A stretch of DNA of 36,544 nucleotides from positions 1-36,544 of the forward strand of contig JAQIWT010000096.1 of NCBI GenBank assembly GCA_034696485.1, read 5' to 3'. The translations under genes were made by a program, and so were the position numbers. Source of the stretch: Isohypsibius dastychi (lineage: Eukaryota; Tardigrada; Eutardigrada; Parachela; Isohypsibiidae). Numbering within the stretch: the stretch's first letter is position 1; each line of letters starts with the position of its first letter. Under the pieces are notes generated by a model. It had not been told where the DNA came from. It did not search any database and saw only the letters and a list, made by a program, of their open reading frames with translations. Positions 29,801-36,544 of this stretch are shown here, piece after piece.

Positions 29801-32800
29801 TGATGCTCGTTGAACCAAATATGCAATAGTTTTATGGTTCAACTGCCACACAAACCCTCACATAGCGCACTGATCTGACGCAAGCCCGGCTGCGAATCAG
29901 CTTATTTTGCTTGAGCGTTACCTAAAGAATACATTGTATGGCGACGTAAAAAAACCGCTACGGTAGATTTATGAAAGGCAACTAAGAATATTATCAGCGT
30001 TTCAAGGCAATCACAATTTTCAAGAGAAGGTTTAGATTACAGTATATACTGAATAGATTACATTACATACATATTTAGATTCATTTAGATATATTTATAT
30101 ACTGAAACTGCTCAATTTCACGTAAAATCCATACCATGATAACAGGTTACCTGTGCTTGCTGCATACTACCATGAGGCAAGGGACAGCTGACGTCACTCG
30201 CTCATAGATTGGCTATAACCGCAAGAAACCAGCTATTTCCAAAAACCATAACTAGCCTTGAATATGTTGATGGCATTACAAAATTCACTGATGATATTGA
30301 CAAATGCCCAAAACTCAATGGTAATACTTCTTGGATCACAATTTTTGGATTTTGTGAACCATGCGGAACTCTGGAAGATAAAGGGACAGGGACAGGGTTA
30401 GTGTCATTCTTTACTTTACTGTCATCATTAGAACACAGTCTCATTGAATCACTTTAGTACATATCATAAGAACAGAACATCGTAAGTTTCCTACCACGAT
30501 ATCTCATAATAAGTACGAACGAACGATTTGAATTAGAAATAAGCCGTTTCTTCCAAAACGCCGGTGGTTGCACATGTGTTTCGGCGGGCTGGGTGACAAA
30601 TATTTTCACTTGACTGATCCAGTCCAGGGTCAGTTAATCAGATCAAAACAGCGTGCAGACAGAAGCGTTGAAACGGCCACCCAAGTGGACCATTCAACAT
30701 GCTGTCCAATAGTTATCCAAGTGATGTGGTCCATTCACGTAAGCGACCGCACAAAACTCTGCAATGCAATCAATCAAAAGCTAAATTCATTCATTCGTAA
30801 ACCTTTACCTCTTTTATTTCCCCAAACAATGGAATGCACAATAAAAGCAAATAACGCCCTAATATCACCGTTGAACCAAAACGATCGAAGATTTCTCGTT
30901 CTCCGCTAAACCTGAAAATAACCGTGCCACAGAAATCGACTTGACTTGAATATGGGAGACTGGTGAAATACGGGCCTGTGGGGCATGATAGCGAATAATA
31001 TTGGTCTCCCACGGCGTTGGTGCTAATAATGCTGTTTGCTGACATTTAACTTTGTAAAGTCACTTGTTTTGACCATCAACTGCCCGCTGCGTGAGGTGGC
31101 TGGTCGCCATTCTTCACTTTGACCAAATGGTGATTAACATTCCGTTGAATGATTGCCATCATTCATTCGCTGACGCTGACGAAACATTCAAACTGGCTGC
31201 CAACCAGTCCCGATCAACTAAGATCCTGATTGAATCGTCAAATCTCCTACGACGTACATAATTTCAAAACCTAAAGATACTCGGGACCAAAACCAGATAT
31301 TCCCCATACTGCATGATTTAAAATGCATAAATAGTTAATTGTCACGTACCGTTAATTTTAATTGCTGATTACTGGTTTATTATCGGACTCCAAAAAAATC
31401 AGATTACAAAAAGATAAAGTTGGAGTATGTTGCTTTTCAAGGTCGTTTGTTTCTTAAGTTCTGTATACGGATCAGCTTTATGCATTTCCGAAACGCACAA
31501 TAGCAGGAGTATTTCAATTTGAAAGCGTCTAACGGACCACCCAAGTTGACCGCGTCGCCCGAGATGCCCCCGACATTAGTTCTAGTTATTCAGAATATTC
31601 AGCTACGGTGGCTGGCACAGACGATTCCGCCATATTTCACCGCCCAGACTTCTGTTTATTATTCCGTGTTTTGAGAGGAGGGCACAACGGAATAAATGTA
31701 CCAGTTCAAACGTACCAAAATAAATAGTGTTCTGAAAAATGTGGAGCCCGCTCTGCAACAGAAATTCGATTTTGGAAAATATTTCTTACCCGATCTGCGA
31801 TTAATGCATACTTTTCGTACCAAAAACAGAAGAAACGAAATTATGTTCAAGATTGTTAGTTTTTTGGATGTTTGGATTTAAGCAAACTTCAGAACTGCGA
31901 TCCTAAAGCGCAATTTCATAATGATTGAGTACAATGAACTTATTGATGATTCGAAATCAGACTAATTAATGAATGATACCAAGCCCCGAAATTCACAGCA
32001 AAAATCAGAGGCAGTTATCAGACGGATATTGTTCTTGTTGACAGTTCTGTTGACCGCTTATCGACACCAATAAATAAAGTGCTGACAGCATCATTACCGT
32101 TTTATGATCTGATCTCCATGACAGACTACGCTCCTGTTCAAATGACGGATCCAAGACTGACCGCCATGATCGAATTTCTCAGCTCGATTCTACAAGTCTG
32201 ATATTTCATCGCACATAAACCATCTTAATTGGACACATAAGGAAGTCATTAAAAATTCCTAATAGGAGAATTTAATTCAATTTTTTTCGAATTTTGTTCA
32301 ATTTACATTTAACTTTCTTAAGCTACATGCTGTATTGTAATTTCTGCCAAATCGGCAATTAGTTTTCAACGGTCGCGCGACGTCTGCCGGAGATGTTCCT
32401 GGAAGACGTTCACTAATTAGAGTCCTAAAAGTGCGGCTGTAAATTAGCCGGTCGGGAAAAGTGCAACAGGTATATTTACGATACTAAGCCGGTAAGTTGA
32501 CTAATTACAGTTAATTAAGAAGCTGCTCTCATCTGCGTTGTGCAAAGAGAAAAGCGTGTCTTTTCATCTGATATCAAGATGGTTGCTATTCTTCTCCTCA
32601 AGCCTTCATCTCCCGCTGCTCCGTCTTGTTTATTCCTTCAACTCTGCTTCTGTCAAAAAGAATATATCCAACTGTCAATCTTTTTTCCGAAATAATCACC
32701 TTGATTGACCACTCTGGCACACAAATACAACTGCTGAATAAAAATCTCAAATCCCCATCTTAGTTGGGGGAAGAACAGAGTTCCCACGTCTTATTTCCAA

Positions 32801-33054
32801 GTGACGCAGTCGAGCGGCTAATTAGGCTCCGAAAAGAACGCTCCCCGCCGAAAGGCCCGAAATTGACCAGTGGTCAAGATATGGCTTATCATTCTTTATT
32901 AGCCCGCTACTGTTTCTCACACAGCCTTTCCATATCACGCCCCCTCTTCTTCCTGCATCACAAGTGCCACTCCTGCACCTTCTCATCTCGTAGCGCATTT
33001 ATTCCGTAGCACATTTTCTCATCATCGTTCATAATTCTTCAAAACTCGTTCAAA
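29801..33054. other. 3.2-kb intergenic region
   Basis: AT-rich, no recognisable gene. Open frames at 30209-30457 (plus), 30568-30909 (plus) and 32764-33009 (plus) lack motifs, Kozak support or partner exons. A short similar segment (GCCACCCAAGTGGACC near 30678; GACCACCCAAGTTGACCG near 31535) occurs twice. The 3' 300 bp should contain the GAS1-like promoter; no TATA box stood out. Confidence 0.45.
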
Positions 33055-34513
33055 ATGAACTCGCTTCTCACGTTTTTCTTTCTGGTTTTAAAAGTCCAGG
33101 ATTTCGTCAGTGGACAAGATATTATTCCATGTACAAAAGCCCGGATCCACTGCCTGCATCGTGAAACATGCCGGAAAGCGTTAATAACGTTCACCGCCGA
33201 ATGTTCTTCGCTTGCAACAGGTGATTCAACGGAGTGTTCTTTGGGCTGCAGGAACGCATTGGTCGCGCTTTTGAGCAGTGATGCCGGTGAAGAGCTGTTT
33301 AATTGTGACTGCCAGGGAAATGGAGTTTGTGTTGGGATTAAGGAGAGGATGGAATTATGCCGGGAAGATGTTGTGAGGATACTGAATCCAAATTCGACGA
33401 TAAGCTGCTCTGTAGCTGAGATGATCTGCTTGGGGGACGCATCGTGCTCAACTGCGCTGGATTTCTATCAGCGGCATTGCCGGAAAATGTTCGAGGTATG
33501 TTCCCTGATTCTGCATGGAGAAAGGAGAAAGCAGCGACGATACTTGTCGATTTTTGCGATTATCTTAGAAATTAATTAGAAATAGAAAGATTTTTGGATT
33601 ATCTTAGAAACTGGCACAGCAATTTCATGGCATTCTAAAATAGTTTCGTGTGACTTTCTATTTTAAACTGGATCAGGGTTCATAAACGTTAAAATTTTCA
33701 GATGTTAAAAGCCGCGCAATTGCTAGTAGAGCTCACGTACTGAAGTAAGATGCTAGGTCAAAAAAATCCTGAAACCAGTTTCTAGTGTGCATGCAACTCA
33801 TTTCGAATAAACCTTTATTTTAACTGTATTTCTCAAACCTTCCCCCTTTGCGGTAATAAAAACTTTCTTGTATGAAAATTACAAACCTCACGTAACCCTT
33901 CATGTTTTGCCATGATAAAGAAAACCAAGGAAAACTATTGTGGTCTGAGGTTGGTTTTTAACATCCAGATGTTTTTCCAAATTTTCTAGCATTATAGAAC
34001 AACCTTTTTCTACGGTTTTTTTCAAAACCCATTATATTTTTGGGACCTTTTTCCGGGATTTATTCATGCAATATCTTGTCATTCTTTTTGCCATTTTATT
34101 GCAACTTTTGTTTTTCTCAGGGCAAGTCATGCACGTTTCAATGCAAGAACAGTCTGGACATCCTCCTCCGGCAAAGCCAGGCGTTGAAGTTGCGCTCGTG
34201 TTACTGCGACGGTCAGGAAGGTTACGACTGCTCAACCGTCCAGAAGAATATGGCGTCCCTGTGTTTCAACTCCCCACTGAAATCCTATAATCCTCCAGAT
34301 AACGAGCTCACACATTTGATTCCCTTCGAAAATGAGCGCGATGAGGAGAACGAAGTTGTCCAACTGGAACGCGAAGCCTTCAAACCCCGGCCCAAATACA
34401 CGCACATCACACCTCACCGCCACTTCATCAGTGTGCAGAGCTCGGGTCAACCTGTTTTATTCTTCAATGGACTACTTCTTGTACTTCACCTGCCGCTTTT
34501 TTATCCTCTCTGA
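33055..34513 (+). CDS. GAS1/GDNF-receptor-alpha-like GPI-anchored protein
   Basis: Two exons (33055-33495, 34121-34513; intron 625 nt, phase 0, GAG|GTATGT...TTCTCAG|GGC) encode 277 aa. A signal peptide (LLTFFFLVLKVQDFVSG) is followed by two cysteine-rich GDNF/GAS1 repeats. Repeat 1 runs IPCTKARIHCLHRETCRKAL to CVGIKERMELC; repeat 2 runs SCSVAEMICLGDASCSTAL to YDCSTVQKNMASLC, crossing the intron. Both show the diagnostic C-x3-C-like pairs, central ECSLGCRNAL / CTFQCKNSL and CDCQGNGVC / CYCDGQEGYDC. One NST site. The C-terminus SSGQPVLFFNGLLLVLHL fits a GPI signal. In animals GAS1 acts at the plasma membrane as a Hedgehog co-receptor and relates to GFR-alpha, the GDNF co-receptor for RET; the two-repeat layout matches GAS1. 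The ligand here is inferred, not shown. Confidence 0.86.
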
Positions 34514-35757
34514 TTGTCACGAAATGGGAAATCCGCGCAAAGTTAATTATAGAGGGATTAGGACGTTGCATGCGGCAGTTAACCCCGACTGGACCGATAG
34601 GACAAACTGCTGCCACTCTCGATGTCGGTTGGCTGAATGTAAAGTCCGAGTTTTAACTTGTCAAATTGTGTGTTGATAAGAAGAGATTTTAAAGTGCTCC
34701 TTTTTGATAAAATGGCGGCCGGCGCCGTAACGTTTAGTCACTATCTTCATCAATCATCTTTTATCGCAAATTTCGGGTATTGTGCAATGCAGTCCCGATG
34801 GTGGCGGGAATAACTTGGCCAATAAAGTTTGCTCAGCTCCGAAAACATGAATCTGCAGTTTGCTCTCTTGACTATTGGATCGAACTAAAAGGCCGATAGC
34901 ATACATGCACACGGGTATTTTCTCAAACGTCATTGTGTGTCTGTCTCCAAAAAGTATTTGGCAGAGGAGCAACTTAAATTGTTTCATGATAACGCTCACC
35001 ACTGTTTTCGTTGGTTGGTGTTCGGCAGCACAATTCTGAACTCCAATTCTTAATGAACAAAGCAATCCCACCGGCCTCATGCATACCGAACAGGTCGACT
35101 TGTCCCGGGACATTTCTGATGAGACGTAGCATCAATCAATCTATGTTATGCTACCTTGATTGAATAGTTCATTCAACTTTTCGGACTTTTCTCATTCTGC
35201 CTTCACATCCCTTTGGTTATTATTGTTGTTGTTCCGTTTTCGAGGTGCATTTATTGATGGCCCGCAAGGAGTTTCGTAAATTCCAGTCAGCTGTTCAGCT
35301 TTTTCTCAGTCATCCGCTCCGCACGAAACCCATTTCTCTGCCTGAACCCCCGCTCTTACTGCACTTCCATCGGAAGATATCTGCCACCACAAGTCATCCT
35401 CCACCCCCAAAACTGTTTTTTCTAAATTCTACTTTTTCTCGACAGCATATAGGGGGAGGGTGGGGGGTTTAACTGTGCATATATGCCACCTTTTGAGCAA
35501 AAGAACTTAAATGCTCTGGTTTCATCACCAAACACAGTTTTGACACACACTCATCGTATATAGTCTCTTCAGAGAAGCAAACATCATGTGATGTGACTAT
35601 CAGCGCGTCGTTTAAGGACCAATGACGTCATATCTATAGTTGTCGATGTGTATGAGCATTGAGCACGTTCGGCTCGTAACTTATCAAAGGTATTTCAACA
35701 TGGACATTTCTTTCTGCAGTTTTCAGCAGCACTATTCATTCTGCGTTTGAGGAAATA

Positions 35758-35771
35758 GGGGGGGGGGGGGG
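35758..35771. repeat. G14 homopolymer
   Basis: Fourteen consecutive G on the plus strand. Confidence 0.88.
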
Positions 35772-36030
35772 TTAAAGCAATTCCCGCGTTTTACCATGGT
35801 TTTCTGAGGTCATCCTTATCATTCCTTTAGATCGCATTCTTGATCTTCTCCATGATCACACGGGTATGTAGTTTTCCATTCTTTAGACCCGCACTTTGAA
35901 TCTAACCGACGTGTTCTTAAAGAGTTACGCTTTTCTGTGCGGGACGGGGAATGCCAAGAAACCATCGATTGTCCGAATAGATCAGAAAGCATGTCGGAAA
36001 TATGCCCGCAAAAGCCTTCGCATATTGCTA

Positions 36031-36054
36031 ATAATCTGATTTACATCAGATTAT
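36031..36054. repeat. Perfect 10-bp hairpin
   Basis: ATAATCTGAT (36031-36040), loop TTAC, ATCAGATTAT (36045-36054). Confidence 0.75.
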
Positions 36055-36241
36055 CTTGTCCTCCCAAAATATCACAGTAATTCCTCAACAATTTTTCCTG
36101 ACGTTTCCTCAAAACATACTGATGCATGCCAGCCATCCGACGTATATTTTTGGCTCTCAGATAAACGGCCAAACTTGTCTTTCAAGACTAGAGCTTGGAG
36201 CCTACTTTTGAGCATTTGGAAGATAACTGAAGTGAGCTCAC

Positions 36242-36544
36242 CACGGAAAGTACAGGAGAAAAGATGGGTTTGAATGTTAGAAATCTGAACAGACCGTACT
36301 GATCGGGATTCATCCACCATTCCAAATTCTGGATGAATATAGGATAACAGACGACTAAGTTGAAGATTTCAAAGAGAAGCAGCCACGTTGAAACGAAGAA
36401 AGTATGCAGACGAAAATATGGACTCGAGGAAAACCACAACAAATGGTAAAAACATGATATGCTGCTTAAATCGTACAGCCTACTCCGACTGCCTACTCTT
36501 GCTGCCTTTGAGATCTGCAGTAGGTGTAGGCCTTCGCAGCGAGG
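36242..36544 (-). CDS. Possible exon of a membrane protein, cut by window edge
   Basis: The minus-strand frame is open from the window edge to about 36188. It encodes hydrophobic segments: STWLLLFEIFNLVVCYPIFI and, after a loop with LEWWMNPDQYG, FLTFKPIFSPVLSV. A good donor (GTG|GTGAGC) closes the exon at 36242. The layout, two membrane spans with an aromatic loop, suits a 7TM or other polytopic protein, but it does not resemble the receptors elsewhere in this window and I cannot name it. The exon's 5' end is unknown. Confidence 0.32.

Larger units (their letters stand above)
34514..36187. other. Intergenic region
   Basis: AATAAA on the plus strand near 34821 may be the GAS1-like polyadenylation signal. 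A 119-codon minus-strand frame (34754-35113) has no motif. Contains the G14 run at 35758-35771, a G-rich stretch near 35452-35467, and a 10-bp hairpin at 36031-36054. Confidence 0.45.

Noticed and set aside
32764-33009. 81-codon plus-strand frame before the GAS1-like gene
   Set aside because: Ends 50 bp before the true start codon, no homology; more likely leader or promoter.
34754-35113. 119-codon minus-strand frame
   Set aside because: No recognisable motif, no splice partner, no coding-like composition contrast.

Overview
The window is eukaryotic, animal-type DNA: multi-exon genes on both strands, mostly short GT-AG introns (many of 52-138 nt, some of 0.6-1.2 kb), metazoan gene families and long AT-rich spacers. 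Small compact genes, short introns and expanded rhodopsin-like receptors suggest an ecdysozoan invertebrate, perhaps a tardigrade. The species is an inference. No RNA gene, CRISPR array or intact transposon was found.

Layout. 1-5500: a degenerate ~45-bp tandem repeat, then two minus-strand copies of a small secreted-protein gene (553-1035 and 4444-5015) inside a ~950-bp segmental duplication. Between them lie an isolated viperin-type radical-SAM exon (1810-1953), an unidentified minus-strand gene with at least six short exons (3155-3900) and a palindromic minisatellite (3905-4140). 5500-8800: two perfect 13-bp hairpins and a 7-exon cytochrome P450 (6502-8662, minus) with one single-base frameshift in an A-run. 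9000-12000: a GC-richer stretch with unidentified possible exons, then an intronless single-pass membrane protein (10922-11428, plus). 12122-15806: a complete 6-exon fructose-1,6-bisphosphatase (minus). 16519-17220: an intronless secreted protein with a repetitive beta-helix-like region resembling the GIN/DUF2807 fold. 18488-19225: a 12-cysteine, probably GPI-anchored protein. 21473-24139: a complete 5-exon class A GPCR of FMRFamide-receptor type. 24031-26170 and 27579-29800: a ~2.1-kb segmental duplication holding two copies of an intronless orphan 7TM receptor, one frameshifted and one intact; the second copy carries an orphaned last exon of the neighbouring GPCR. 33055-34513: a two-exon GAS1/GDNF-receptor-like GPI protein. 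At the right edge an open minus-strand frame with hydrophobic segments runs off the window.

The genes do not form a pathway. FBPase is a gluconeogenic housekeeping enzyme, the P450 a microsomal monooxygenase, and the rest are mainly secreted, GPI-anchored or 7TM surface proteins. The strongest theme is local segmental duplication followed by decay: two independent tandem duplications, each with a broken or chimeric copy, plus an isolated viperin exon.
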